From Catalinimonas niigatensis (lineage in GTDB: Bacteria > Bacteroidota > Bacteroidia > Cytophagales > Cyclobacteriaceae), in contig NZ_CP119422.1 of assembly GCF_030506285.1 (NCBI RefSeq), positions 930,001 to 994,000 on the forward strand: a stretch of DNA of 64,000 nucleotides, in the 5' to 3' direction. The notes beneath the pieces are model-generated. The model saw only the letters and a program-made list of their open reading frames with translations. It was not told the DNA's origin and ran no database searches. Of this stretch, positions 25,236-34,883 are shown in pieces; position 1 is the first letter of the stretch, and every line of letters starts with the position of its first letter. A program made the translations under genes and the position numbers.

Positions 25236-28200
25236 TTAAAAAAGTGCTCTTACCATTACATTTCCAGAATGTATAGTAGGTCTATCAATGGATTTTCTTC
25301 CGTAATAATTGAGTACTAATTGTAATCCTTCAAAAATTTGCTGTTGCCAGTTGAGCGTCCAGCGCATATTTCCTCCGGCGCTCATCCCATCCAGCATTTC
25401 ATAAGCAATCGGCGTATTTTCCGCTCCATCGTAAAGTATATCAATGTATTCCACTATAGCGTTTACGCTATGTTTCATTAGCTTATTTGCCCGAAACTCC
25501 AACCCCAATATATGTTGCTCAGAAAACTCTTTACCAAGATTGTTTTCTCTTATCGTTTGGTTTTGCTTATAAGCATAAGTGTATTTTGCTGATACCCTTG
25601 TGTGCATCGCTGGCTGCCAGGATAGCTCAGGCCAGAGCTTGTAGTAATCAATATGAAAATTTCTACCGCCTTGGGGGCCTATTTCCAGTATTTGAATTTC
25701 CTCTCCTTTTTCTCCCTGCGCACGAATTCCCCAGTGTCTGTTAGGATTCAGGCGAATACCCAGCAAATAAGACATATGCTTGCGCTCTTCAAATCCTCCA
25801 TTGAGCAATTGTTTACGACGCAAATTCCTGATACCCGCTTCTGCTCCATGGGAAGTTTGCCTACGGTTAAAGAAAAGCGTAGACCGGAGGCTTTCACGGG
25901 TAGAAAGCAAATACTCATCTTCGGTTTTCATCCAAGGTAGCAGACGCTGTACCAGATGCTCATCCGTCAGGCGTTTGTTAATATTCCAGGCAGTGATGTT
26001 AGAAAATCTACCCAGCCAATTTCTGATTCCTTTTTTCTCCAACCATTCATTAGGTGGCTGGATGTTCAACTGGTAATCAAAAGTATTGGTATAGGCCAAT
26101 AAAAAATCTGTAGTAGGAACAAACACGCGAACATAATTACGTTCATCAAAATAAAGTGCTTCGTAGAATTCATAAATTTCTTCTATCCCATTTCCGTTAT
26201 CATCTCTCCAGGTGTATGTGCCTTCACCCACTGGCACCTGTATATATACAAATTCTCTCTTGGGCTCTCTCCCATTGGCAAGACTGTAGTGCATATCCGA
26301 ACTGATCGCCCCTTTCGCAAAAGTACCTGACCAATTCAACTGTCCCATCAGGGTATTTGCCTGTATTTCAGAGTTGATACCATCCAGATATGAGAAAATT
26401 GAATCATTTTTGATGGCAAGCTGACGATACGCCAATTGTACATTCAATTGATGGTTACTGAAAATGGGTAGATCAGCAGTAGCCGTTAGTGTCTGAGCCA
26501 GATCACTTTGTAAAAGCTCCCCCTCATAAGGCATAAAATCTTTTCTGATACTGTAATCCAGTTGAAAATTTCCCTGAAGGCTATCGGCACTTCTAACGTA
26601 AAACAAGTGCTCCTCATAATTCATAGAGGAATAGGATACCGAATCAGTATTGGCTGACGATTGCCAGTTTTTGTCCTCCCTATAGGTATAGCCAGGACGT
26701 ATATTCTTTCCTCTATAATGCGTATCTATTGACCATCTTTGCCATCTTGCCTGAGTGTCAAAGTGTCGGCTTTGCAGGAAAAATGCCTGTCCGCTCAACT
26801 GTATTTTTCCTAATGATTTACTGGCTGTAGCACGATGCTGTATCCCTGCAAGTGCAATTTCCTCCAGAGTCACTCCGGAGGGAGCCGTTTCTTTTTGCCT
26901 GCCTACCCACTGATAACCGAAATGATTCAATGCATCTTTTTTCAGATAAATTTTTGAACTCAAAATATGATCATCATAGAGGTTAGAGCTGTCCTGAGGA
27001 TTGTAGATTTGTAAAGTCCAATCTCTTTCAAATTCAATATTACGATAAGGGTCTACCTCTTTAAAATACTTTTGCCGATACTCATAGCTCATATGACTGC
27101 CCCACTGGTAAGCCGATTTGAAAAACTTTCTATCTTTCCCCTTATATTGAACAAATATGCCCAGCCCCTGATCATCATGCGCATCTCGTGGTGATAACAC
27201 ATTCAGGTCATTCTTGGTAAAGGCGAATTCTGCTGTTATTTGATCTTTGTCACTGACATTTCCTTCCATACCAATCACGATCATATGCTGGTTGCGGGGT
27301 GTGGCCAGCAATCGCACCGGCTCATAGCTACCTCTTGGAGTTCCATTCAAAGGGGCAATCCATTCATACACTTTGCTGTTGACCGCCGAGCCAGAAATCT
27401 GATAATTTCCCTTTCCTTCTCCAACATAACTGAAGTCTACTTTAAAATCACCTGCTTTTCCCACGAATTCATATACCTGGAAAGTGACTTCATTTATGAC
27501 GGTGTCTTTACGGTCATAAAATACCTGGTAAAGGTTGCCCACACCAGGTACATCTGCATTACGATTGGTCTGATACTGGGGTTGTTGTTGAAAGTGCACT
27601 GCTGAATCTACTGCCGGAACCACAGCATTTTCCAGGTAATCTCCTGCTTCCTGTAGCAATAGTTTCTCCTCATCACTCAAAGTAAAGCCAAGCGCCTGAT
27701 GAGGATTGTCTTTCTCTCTGTAATAATGAGTATAGAAACTAATCTGTTTAAAATCCTGCCGGTGACTGGCAGTGATGATACTCCGGCTATAACTTCTGTC
27801 TGCATATTCAAAGTCAATATACACTCTTGAAAAACGTGTTAGCATCACCCGGCTGGTAAAGATAATCTCGCTCAGGTTGTAGTTGATCGTATAATCTTTA
27901 TCATAGCCTCTTTCCAGAAGCCTTCCATCCAAATATACTTTTTCGGTATTGGCAATGATAAAGTAAGCTTCCAGAGGATTATTTGCGCTATTTCCTGAAT
28001 TTTGATTTTCAGGAGAATTGATCTGATACGGGCCTTGCACCCCTTCTTGTATATTTAATGTGACTGAAGCAAATTTCCCTTTAGCCAGGGCAAAACCCAC
28101 CTTAGTTTCAGCTTTTACCTGCTCAGCATAAGAGTGATTAGTCCTTATTACCCCACCCTGCACATTTCGCCGGTAACGCAGGAAATAAGGACTTGTACTG

Positions 28201-28958
28201 CTGGAAATTTGGCTGGAAACCCCAATGGAAGATGGGTCACTTGCCATTCTGTTATTGCCTTGCCATGAGTTTCCATCCTGCTGAAGGATCACATCACCCG
28301 CTAATAAAGAAAGTTCATCATTGTATAGCTCCAGATATACATTGTCAAAATCCTGTAGTTGCTGCGTATTACCTTCCGGCTGAATAGGGATATTTTGATC
28401 CGTGATAGAAGCTCTTATACGCAGATCATCAGATAATGCCCCCTCTATTTGTAGATTGAGTGAAGAGTTAAGAAAAACATTCTGCCGGTTGCCTATGGAA
28501 ATTCCACGGCTGATACTACCACTTTTTTGAAGACGAGGTGTCTCGAACAATTCTTCCCTGCTTTTAAAAGAAGTTTGATTTTGGCTTTTTATATCTTTAA
28601 AAAAAGCAGTTGAATCAAAAAGAGAAAGGCTTTTATGTGCATGAGTGATGCCAAAACTGAATGGCAATACTCTATAATAAATATTCAAAGGTTCGTTTTC
28701 AGCAAGGATATCCCGTTTAAGATGCAGGTACTGGGTATTGTAGTCATATTTGTAGACGGAAGTCGCTACTTCCTGCCCCTTCATCAGAATACGAAGAGAA
28801 CCAGGCACCAGTGATAAACTGTCTAATTGGATTGAATCTACAGCATGAGGAAGGATGAGGGTACGTTCATCTATTTGCAAACTTTCAATAGATTGAGCAC
28901 ACAGAGATATAATATTAAAACATAAAAAGATAGCAATATAAACTACTCTTGTGATCAT
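25236..28958 (-). CDS. Giant exported protein, probable outer-membrane beta-barrel, unknown function
   Basis: The 1240-residue protein has a signal peptide (hydrophobic start, cleavage near CAQ at residue 22) and a C-terminal Phe after VMVRALF, as outer-membrane barrels have. From about residue 130 on it is dominated by amphipathic beta-strand patterns, beginning SGSISRGISIGNRQNVFLNS and GALSDDLRIRASITDQNIPI. I recognise no catalytic domain and no T9SS C-terminal domain. The ATG overlaps the stop of the histidine kinase upstream by four bases (ATGA), so kinase and OMP are made together. Such long proteins occur in other Cytophagales as hypothetical proteins. A cell-surface assembly, gliding or envelope-sensing role is possible but not shown. 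Confidence 0.75.
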   Translation of the reverse strand: MITRVVYIAIFLCFNIISLCAQSIESLQIDERTLILPHAVDSIQLDSLSLVPGSLRILMKGQEVATSVYKYDYNTQYLHLKRDILAENEPLNIYYRVLPFSFGITHAHKSLSLFDSTAFFKDIKSQNQTSFKSREELFETPRLQKSGSISRGISIGNRQNVFLNSSLNLQIEGALSDDLRIRASITDQNIPIQPEGNTQQLQDFDNVYLELYNDELSLLAGDVILQQDGNSWQGNNRMASDPSSIGVSSQISSSTSPYFLRYRRNVQGGVIRTNHSYAEQVKAETKVGFALAKGKFASVTLNIQEGVQGPYQINSPENQNSGNSANNPLEAYFIIANTEKVYLDGRLLERGYDKDYTINYNLSEIIFTSRVMLTRFSRVYIDFEYADRSYSRSIITASHRQDFKQISFYTHYYREKDNPHQALGFTLSDEEKLLLQEAGDYLENAVVPAVDSAVHFQQQPQYQTNRNADVPGVGNLYQVFYDRKDTVINEVTFQVYEFVGKAGDFKVDFSYVGEGKGNYQISGSAVNSKVYEWIAPLNGTPRGSYEPVRLLATPRNQHMIVIGMEGNVSDKDQITAEFAFTKNDLNVLSPRDAHDDQGLGIFVQYKGKDRKFFKSAYQWGSHMSYEYRQKYFKEVDPYRNIEFERDWTLQIYNPQDSSNLYDDHILSSKIYLKKDALNHFGYQWVGRQKETAPSGVTLEEIALAGIQHRATASKSLGKIQLSGQAFFLQSRHFDTQARWQRWSIDTHYRGKNIRPGYTYREDKNWQSSANTDSVSYSSMNYEEHLFYVRSADSLQGNFQLDYSIRKDFMPYEGELLQSDLAQTLTATADLPIFSNHQLNVQLAYRQLAIKNDSIFSYLDGINSEIQANTLMGQLNWSGTFAKGAISSDMHYSLANGREPKREFVYIQVPVGEGTYTWRDDNGNGIEEIYEFYEALYFDERNYVRVFVPTTDFLLAYTNTFDYQLNIQPPNEWLEKKGIRNWLGRFSNITAWNINKRLTDEHLVQRLLPWMKTEDEYLLSTRESLRSTLFFNRRQTSHGAEAGIRNLRRKQLLNGGFEERKHMSYLLGIRLNPNRHWGIRAQGEKGEEIQILEIGPQGGRNFHIDYYKLWPELSWQPAMHTRVSAKYTYAYKQNQTIRENNLGKEFSEQHILGLEFRANKLMKHSVNAIVEYIDILYDGAENTPIAYEMLDGMSAGGNMRWTLNWQQQIFEGLQLVLNYYGRKSIDRPTIHSGNVMVRALF

Positions 28959-31900
28959 TCTTTGAGCGTAACCATCTGTACATTAAGTGCCAGAGGTAAT
29001 TCTATGAAGAAGGTGGTACCTTTGCCTTCACTGGTATCGAAAGCAATACGGCCTCCTGCATGCTCAATACCTCTTTTGGTAATCGCCAGACCTATACCTG
29101 AGCCTGCGTATTTTGTGCTGAAATTAGGCAAAAATACTTTATGCTGTATTTCTTTGGCTATGCCTGTACCATTATCGCTGATTTTTAAGATAAGTTTATC
29201 ACGCCCTACCTGCTGTAAGTGTATATCAATCTTGGGGGAGCGGTCTTTGGGAATGGATTGTTTTGCATTGATGATGAGGTTGCTTATGATTCTACCCATG
29301 AGTTGCTGATCACTCACGATGTAGTAATTACCCTTGTCTATTGATAATCTGATACAACCATCATCTTCAGTAAATAAGCCCACGACTGTCTGGACCAGCG
29401 CAGAAAACTCAAAGTACTCACTCTTGGGAGTAGGCATTTTTGCGAAGTCTGAGAATGAGCTGGCGATATCACTTAATGTATCAATCTGATGAAGTAGATT
29501 ATCAAAAGGCTTACCCATGTTCTCTACTTCACAGGCATCCATCCCCTCTTTGAAATCTACTTGTAGCTTTCGTTTCAAATGTTGCAAGCTGAGTTTCATC
29601 GGTGTTAATGGATTTTTGATTTCATGAGCTACCTGCTTAGCCATTTCTCTCCATGCAGATTCTTTTTCACTTCGGGCCAGTGCTGCTTTACTGGCTTCTA
29701 GTTTTACCAGCATCTTATTATATTCACCGATCATAAGCCCGATTTCATCGTCTGAGTCCCAGGAAAGGGGCTCATTGTAATCTGACAGAGAGGTTCTTCT
29801 GATCTTTTGGGTAATATATTTGAGCGGATAGGTAAGCAGTACGGAAGCGAGATAGGAAATGATCAAAAAAACGATGAAGACAAAGGTGAAGATATTCATG
29901 ATATTGGTAAGCACCTGAATAATCTGCTCTTCTAACTGATTTCTGGATTCAAAAAACGGCAAACTCAGTATTCCCATCAGTTTTCCGGTATTTTCAGATT
30001 TCAGGCCTATGTAAGAAGATTTATAGGTTAGGCTTCCTACGGCTTCTTCGAGAATCAACTTATTATTCTCCTGTTCTTTGACGTTTGCCAGTGCCCAGGG
30101 GTTGATGTATTTTGACAGAAGGCTATCCTCATAAATCAGTGGCTGACTGGTAGCGATTAGTTGTCCATTTATATCAAAGATATTCGCGTCAGTTTCCGCA
30201 TACTTTGACATCTGTGAAAGGATATTTGCCAATGCGTCTTCACTTATTTCTCCTTCAAAATGGTTTTCCAGTATGTCATTGATGTTTCTACCAATTTGTT
30301 CCGCCTTCTTCAAATATTCTGAGTCAACTTCTTCGCTATAAGATCTACTGATTACACTGAGGGTAGTGATGCTCAGAGCCAGCAATGGCATGAAAAAAGC
30401 GGCATTGAGGTAAAGTTGAATTTTGGCAGCAAAATTTAAATTCTCTTTTTTGAAAACAAAGTAAATGGAATATATCCCCAGGATAATCAGAATTGCAAAT
30501 ACCAGCAATAAAAAAAGGAAAGAAAAGTTAGAAACCACATTGATCAGTGAATATACTTCAGATACAATCACGATGTACTCATCTGATTTTCCTTGTACTA
30601 TCAGATAATCATATTTGTCCCTGCTGATCACTTCATCGCTATTTACTTTTTCATCAAAAGGATATCCATTAAGACTAAGAAAAGCTCCTCCATCTCCATT
30701 GCTATAGGTCAGCTCTCCGGCAGCATTAAAAATAGCATAATCGTAATCATTACTGGGATAGGCCTGTAGATTGCGTCGGTCAATAAGTAGTTCAGGATAC
30801 ACCCGATTGGGAATAAATCTTTTTAAAGAAAGGTCAATGATGATATAACCAATTGTTGTATTGAAATCCTGTAGATCCAAAAACGTAAGATAACGCTTAG
30901 GTGCTCCTCCGCTTACTCTCTGGTCACTGGCTTCATTGATAAAGAAAATGTTAGGATATTCTGTCTCAAAGCGTATATCTCTGGTGATTTCCAAAAACTG
31001 CTTATAGTTGTTAGTAGAATTATTGTCTTCTAATGGGACACCCTTACTGTTAAATAAATAGATATCAATATCATATCTATCAAAATAATTACTGAGATAA
31101 ATACGGTTGATTTTCTGACGAATTGCCTCTTTAGAAGCGAGTGTATTGTAGATTCTGTTTTTGATAAACCTATCTTCCTTAATTTTTTCAGCAACTTCAT
31201 TGAGCAGATATTCTCCAAGCACATCATTATCGACCAGAAGCTGGTTTACAAACTTCTGTTTATTATCCAAAGTATCCACCTGCTTGACATCAAAGGCTGC
31301 AATTGCTCCGGTAATACCACTGATTAATGCACAGGTAAACAGATATAAGAAAGTGATGTAACTTACCCTGGTTAAATACTTAGGAAGTTGAAAAACATAT
31401 AATATGGTTAGATAGCTAAAGCTGGTAATGATAATGGGAAGAGGAGGAAACTGCCAGATTAATTTAACCATTAAGATAACGGTTACAGCAGCAATGATTA
31501 GCCATCTTAAAGATAAATAGGAATAGGTAATCAGACTGATAAAAGTACGGTATAGAATATGGGCAAAAAGAAAATAGCTGATGGTATTGATTACAAAAAT
31601 TACCAGGCTAATGACTTTGAGAGAAGCAAAATCAAGATTATCCGTAATATCTAACGTCCACTGAGAGTTAAAATAAATGGATTTGATGGTAAAATAGTGA
31701 ATAAACAAAGCCCAAACACCCAGCAGCAATAACATAATAGCTATGGCAGAAATGACCTTTGACTTTAGTCTAAATACCCATTGATAAAGATGAAGTTTTA
31801 CATAAAAGGAATAGAGGTAGATTAGGATAATGAGCAGACAAAGAGAATTCAATAGTAAGTCACCTAATGATGGATTAAGGGTGGATGATGCATAAAAACG

Positions 31901-32758
31901 TCCATCAAAAAGCTCAAGAGGCATGATGCTGAAAGGAAACTCAAAAGATAACATGAGCAATCTTAACGTAACCAGCGTGACGACTACCAATAGTAGTGCC
32001 TGATCATACTTTTTTACTTTGATAAATTGATTAATTGCCCTGAATACGTTAAAAAGCACCAATGCAATAGAAAGCAAAATCAATACACTGAGAAGCGTTT
32101 GAAAGGATTTGGCTGTTTGATGTTCTCTGAATCCTCTTGCAGGTTGGTTAAGATCTACCGAAAATATAGGTTTTCCACGATAAGAAATCAGTTTTTTGGC
32201 TTCATCACTGCTCAGGTAATGTCTGATAGCCTCCGCTCCTTGGGGAAATATATCCGTATTGTATCCTGAGCTGATATATTTATTATTGATTTTATTCTCC
32301 TGATAAATTGGCAGCAGGATAAAGTACTCCAGATTCTTTTGCTGATGACGAAGAGTATCTCTATGAATGACATAGCTTCCTCCGTTGATCATTTTGTAAT
32401 CATAGGAGTACTCTCCCCTTATATCCCTGTAATTAGGTACCTGTCGGTAATCAGACCAATAGATTAGCTTTCCTTGCTCATATACATAAAACGGATACTG
32501 ATTTTCGTAGTAAAAATTAGTGAAGGTAAGACTATCACTTGCCAGTATTTTTTTGCGCACTTCTCTGGATTCAGCTCTCATCTGATCCATAGCTTCTTCT
32601 ACGTTATTAGAAATATCGCGAAGATATTGAGACTCACTTCTGAAGCCTCCTATAAAAAAAAGTCTCAAAACCAATGCAAACAGCAATAGTAATAAAGCTG
32701 TAAACAAAGACAGATTTTTGATTTTAAACGATTGTAAAATTGTGGAATTGAGCTTCAT
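28955..32758 (-). CDS. Large membrane histidine kinase (NtrY-like transmitter)
   Basis: The 1267-residue protein begins with a membrane segment and an extracytoplasmic region, then about ten membrane helices (roughly residues 220-490), a large extracytoplasmic sensor region (about 500-740), another helix, a second sensor region, a helix (about 940-970), a HAMP domain, a HisKA domain with its His near residue 1040 (KQVAHEIKNPLTPMKLSL) and a HATPase domain (NLIINAKQSI; DNGTGIAKEI; GSGIGLAITKRGIEHAGG). The HEIKNPLTPMKLS form is that of NtrY-type kinases. No response regulator is adjacent; the only partner is the giant OMP downstream, which overlaps its stop. Upstream lies a 16-bp perfect palindrome. 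Confidence 0.9.
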   Translation of the reverse strand: MKLNSTILQSFKIKNLSLFTALLLLLFALVLRLFFIGGFRSESQYLRDISNNVEEAMDQMRAESREVRKKILASDSLTFTNFYYENQYPFYVYEQGKLIYWSDYRQVPNYRDIRGEYSYDYKMINGGSYVIHRDTLRHQQKNLEYFILLPIYQENKINNKYISSGYNTDIFPQGAEAIRHYLSSDEAKKLISYRGKPIFSVDLNQPARGFREHQTAKSFQTLLSVLILLSIALVLFNVFRAINQFIKVKKYDQALLLVVVTLVTLRLLMLSFEFPFSIMPLELFDGRFYASSTLNPSLGDLLLNSLCLLIILIYLYSFYVKLHLYQWVFRLKSKVISAIAIMLLLLGVWALFIHYFTIKSIYFNSQWTLDITDNLDFASLKVISLVIFVINTISYFLFAHILYRTFISLITYSYLSLRWLIIAAVTVILMVKLIWQFPPLPIIITSFSYLTILYVFQLPKYLTRVSYITFLYLFTCALISGITGAIAAFDVKQVDTLDNKQKFVNQLLVDNDVLGEYLLNEVAEKIKEDRFIKNRIYNTLASKEAIRQKINRIYLSNYFDRYDIDIYLFNSKGVPLEDNNSTNNYKQFLEITRDIRFETEYPNIFFINEASDQRVSGGAPKRYLTFLDLQDFNTTIGYIIIDLSLKRFIPNRVYPELLIDRRNLQAYPSNDYDYAIFNAAGELTYSNGDGGAFLSLNGYPFDEKVNSDEVISRDKYDYLIVQGKSDEYIVIVSEVYSLINVVSNFSFLFLLLVFAILIILGIYSIYFVFKKENLNFAAKIQLYLNAAFFMPLLALSITTLSVISRSYSEEVDSEYLKKAEQIGRNINDILENHFEGEISEDALANILSQMSKYAETDANIFDINGQLIATSQPLIYEDSLLSKYINPWALANVKEQENNKLILEEAVGSLTYKSSYIGLKSENTGKLMGILSLPFFESRNQLEEQIIQVLTNIMNIFTFVFIVFLIISYLASVLLTYPLKYITQKIRRTSLSDYNEPLSWDSDDEIGLMIGEYNKMLVKLEASKAALARSEKESAWREMAKQVAHEIKNPLTPMKLSLQHLKRKLQVDFKEGMDACEVENMGKPFDNLLHQIDTLSDIASSFSDFAKMPTPKSEYFEFSALVQTVVGLFTEDDGCIRLSIDKGNYYIVSDQQLMGRIISNLIINAKQSIPKDRSPKIDIHLQQVGRDKLILKISDNGTGIAKEIQHKVFLPNFSTKYAGSGIGLAITKRGIEHAGGRIAFDTSEGKGTTFFIELPLALNVQMVTLKE

Positions 32759-32870
32759 TATTTAGTCTACCCGACTTCAAATTCTATGCGCATTTTGCTT
32801 AGAAATATAAATTGATAGCATCTTTGCAAAACGCAATAAGAACGAAATAATGTAGTAAATAATTTCTGTA

Positions 32871-32886
32871 ATATTTGTACAAATAT
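32871..32886. promoter_or_regulatory. 16-bp perfect palindrome, candidate operator
   Basis: ATATTTGTACAAATAT reads the same on both strands. It lies 113 bases upstream of the histidine-kinase start and 64 bases past the last gene of the oxidase operon, so it is placed to regulate the kinase/OMP pair. Confidence 0.45.
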
Positions 32887-32949
32887 GCTCAATCTTCCCA
32901 CACTTACGATCCTTTGAAATTTAGAGAGGTACTGAAGACTAAAAAATAT

Positions 32950-33348
32950 CTATAACTCTACTTCCTCAGTATATTTTTTGTCAAAGCTTACTCCTCCAAA
33001 ACCGTGGAGATAAAGCGTGCGGGAATAGCGAAAAATGACTGGCAAGAGTAAAAGTACAATAGAAGGAACTGTTAGGATGTAGACCCACAATTCCGGATCA
33101 CCAAAAAGATTGTAAAGTATAAATGCTGTGCTAAGTAATACGCCCATCGTAAGGGCGTAGCTGACATACATAGCGCCGAAAAAAAAGCCTGGTTCACGTT
33201 CAAAAATGAGTTGACAATGAGGGCAGGTTTTATTGGTCTCGGTAAAACGATGAGGTTTCTCTAGTAGGCTATACTTGAATAAATCCCCCTGTCTGCACCT
33301 TGGACACTTATGATTTATGATAGCGGAAAGCGCTGATTTTTTTTGCAT
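32950..33348 (-). CDS. DUF983 family membrane protein
   Basis: From the ATG at 33348 (MQKKSALSAIINHKCPRCRQGDLF) the protein is 132 residues; the ATG at 33396 adds a stretch overlapping the previous gene and is less likely. It has a zinc-ribbon-like pair (CPRC near residue 15, CPHC near 42), then two membrane helices. DUF983 genes often accompany cytochrome oxidase genes in Bacteroidota and alphaproteobacteria; the role is unknown. It overlaps the upstream gene by 41 bases and is the last gene of the act-cta operon. Confidence 0.88.
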   Translation of the reverse strand: MQKKSALSAIINHKCPRCRQGDLFKYSLLEKPHRFTETNKTCPHCQLIFEREPGFFFGAMYVSYALTMGVLLSTAFILYNLFGDPELWVYILTVPSIVLLLLPVIFRYSRTLYLHGFGGVSFDKKYTEEVEL

Positions 33349-33568
33349 TCTCTTTACTTTTCTTGTACCAGAAAAAAGCCAATACTCCAAATACAATATA
33401 GGGAGTAAAAAACAAGTATAATATTCCTAAATTCAGACCCGAACCTAATGCTGTATCTCCCGCACTGACATTATTTTCAATAGTAGTTCTGCACATAGAG
33501 CACTGAGCCATTAATTCGTTCATGCCCAGAAATATTGCGATTCCAATAAATAAAACAAGTTTCTTCAT
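33308..33568 (-). CDS. Small exported membrane protein with CSMC motif
   Basis: The 86-residue protein has a signal peptide (MKKLVLFIGIAIFLGMNELMAQ), then QCSMCRTTIENN, a short loop and one membrane helix (GILYLFFTPYIVFGVLAFF), ending in a basic tail. The C-x-x-C pair would face the periplasm. Similar small proteins follow the SCO and DUF420 genes in other Bacteroidota oxidase clusters, and a role in copper delivery or thiol chemistry for oxidase assembly is a reasonable guess only. Confidence 0.75.
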   Translation of the reverse strand: MKKLVLFIGIAIFLGMNELMAQCSMCRTTIENNVSAGDTALGSGLNLGILYLFFTPYIVFGVLAFFWYKKSKENAKKISAFRYHKS

Positions 33569-33635
33569 TATCGCTTTCTTTTATTGATTCAACGTTCTCT
33601 TAATAGTATGAGTTCTGTAATCTCTACATACTGTC

Positions 33636-34211
33636 TTAATAATACTGACTTATCATCAGGTATACAATCACTCCGGTCACAGAAACATAAAGCCAGATCG
33701 GAAATGCAAAGCGAACGATTTTTTTATGTTTTTCAATCTTGTCTGTAAGTGCATAATACAGTGCCAGCAGTACAAATGGAACAACAACTGCCGCTAATAT
33801 GATATGTGTGATTAAGATAACCAGATATATTGAGCGCGTACTTCCTATATCATTGGCTTCAGTCTCTTCCAATATTCCATTGCCATTGATATCTCCAAAA
33901 ACTGTAGATTCGGCACTGGAGTGGTAAATCACATAAGATATCAGGAACAAAGCACCTAAAATAAACGCAACCAACATAGCGGTTTTATGGTACTTTATTT
34001 TCTTTTGTTTGATAAAAATAACTCCGGCAATTAAAGCCAGCGTAGTTGCTGAATTCATTATACCATTGAGATGGGGAAGAAATTCAACCCATCCTCCTTC
34101 TAAAGCTAGCTTGGTAGGGGAAAATATTATTAGAGCAACTGCTAGTGGAATGACTACTGAAAGAATTCCAATCAGGGTAAGGTATTTATTTTCTTTTGCT
34201 GCGTTAATCAT
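33636..34211 (-). CDS. DUF420 family membrane protein
   Basis: The ATG at 34211 (MINAAKENKYL) gives 191 residues and overlaps the SCO stop by eight bases; a longer frame from 34319 begins inside SCO and is rejected. The protein has five predicted membrane helices, conserved His residues in helices (PHLNGIMNS near residue 50, KYHKTAML, VIYHSSA, ITHIILAAVV), a pattern shared with DUF420/CtaM-like proteins tied to oxidase maturation. The His residues could bind heme or metal. An acidic loop (GDINGNGILEETEANDIG) lies between helices, unusual for the family and EF-hand-like in composition. Confidence 0.85.
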   Translation of the reverse strand: MINAAKENKYLTLIGILSVVIPLAVALIIFSPTKLALEGGWVEFLPHLNGIMNSATTLALIAGVIFIKQKKIKYHKTAMLVAFILGALFLISYVIYHSSAESTVFGDINGNGILEETEANDIGSTRSIYLVILITHIILAAVVVPFVLLALYYALTDKIEKHKKIVRFAFPIWLYVSVTGVIVYLMISQYY

Positions 34212-34839
34212 GATAAGCTTCGTCTTGCATATAATCCAAAATCTTGATCTCTCCTTTAAGCCTCTCAACTTCTTCAGCGTCTGTAGCTTGATAATAGCCT
34301 CTGATTCTTCTTTTTGCATCAGTAACTACCAAACTATGCTCTGGAACTGATGAGAGCACAAATCCACAGGTTTTAAGCTGATTTATCGCCTCCCCTTCTC
34401 CTAGCACAAAATTCCATAGCTTAGGATGAGCATTAAAACGCTTTTCTAAGCTTAGCAGGTCTTCTGGCGTATACTGTTCATTGCCAAAGACTACAATTCT
34501 CAATTGTTCCTGCTCTGAAAACATGTTCTGGATACTTGCCAGCCTTTCCAATACAAGTTCACAACTATCAGTACATTTTTGGGGGAGAAAATAGCTGATC
34601 ATCATTTCCCCATCAAAATCACGGGCTGTCAGTGTATCTCCTGAAGTATTCCTAAGCGAAAAAGAGGGAAGCGTATGAGGTTGTTGTCCACTGGTACAAT
34701 CTGAGAGAGAATCGATGCCATTTGGGTAGTAGATAGGAAGGGCGAAACTATTTTGTCCGAAATATTTGAGAAAAAGCCATATAAAAACCGGTATCGCCAA
34801 AGTAGCTAGCAGAATACCGGTTTTCCATTTTTTTTTCAT
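34204..34839 (-). CDS. SCO1/SenC-type copper chaperone
   Basis: The 211-residue protein has an N-terminal membrane anchor and a thioredoxin-like domain. The copper-binding set is visible: Cys89 and Cys93 (C-x-x-x-C in KCTDSCE) and His168 (VPEHSL). In SCO proteins this set delivers copper to the CuA site of oxidase subunit II. The usual proline after the second Cys is replaced by Glu. It sits between the oxidase subunit IV gene and DUF420 in the operon, which supports a role in CuA assembly of this oxidase. Confidence 0.87.
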   Translation of the reverse strand: MKKKWKTGILLATLAIPVFIWLFLKYFGQNSFALPIYYPNGIDSLSDCTSGQQPHTLPSFSLRNTSGDTLTARDFDGEMMISYFLPQKCTDSCELVLERLASIQNMFSEQEQLRIVVFGNEQYTPEDLLSLEKRFNAHPKLWNFVLGEGEAINQLKTCGFVLSSVPEHSLVVTDAKRRIRGYYQATDAEEVERLKGEIKILDYMQDEAYHD

Positions 34840-34883
34840 TAAAGCTGACGAACTGATTTTATTTCAATCCGCTATTTACAAGA

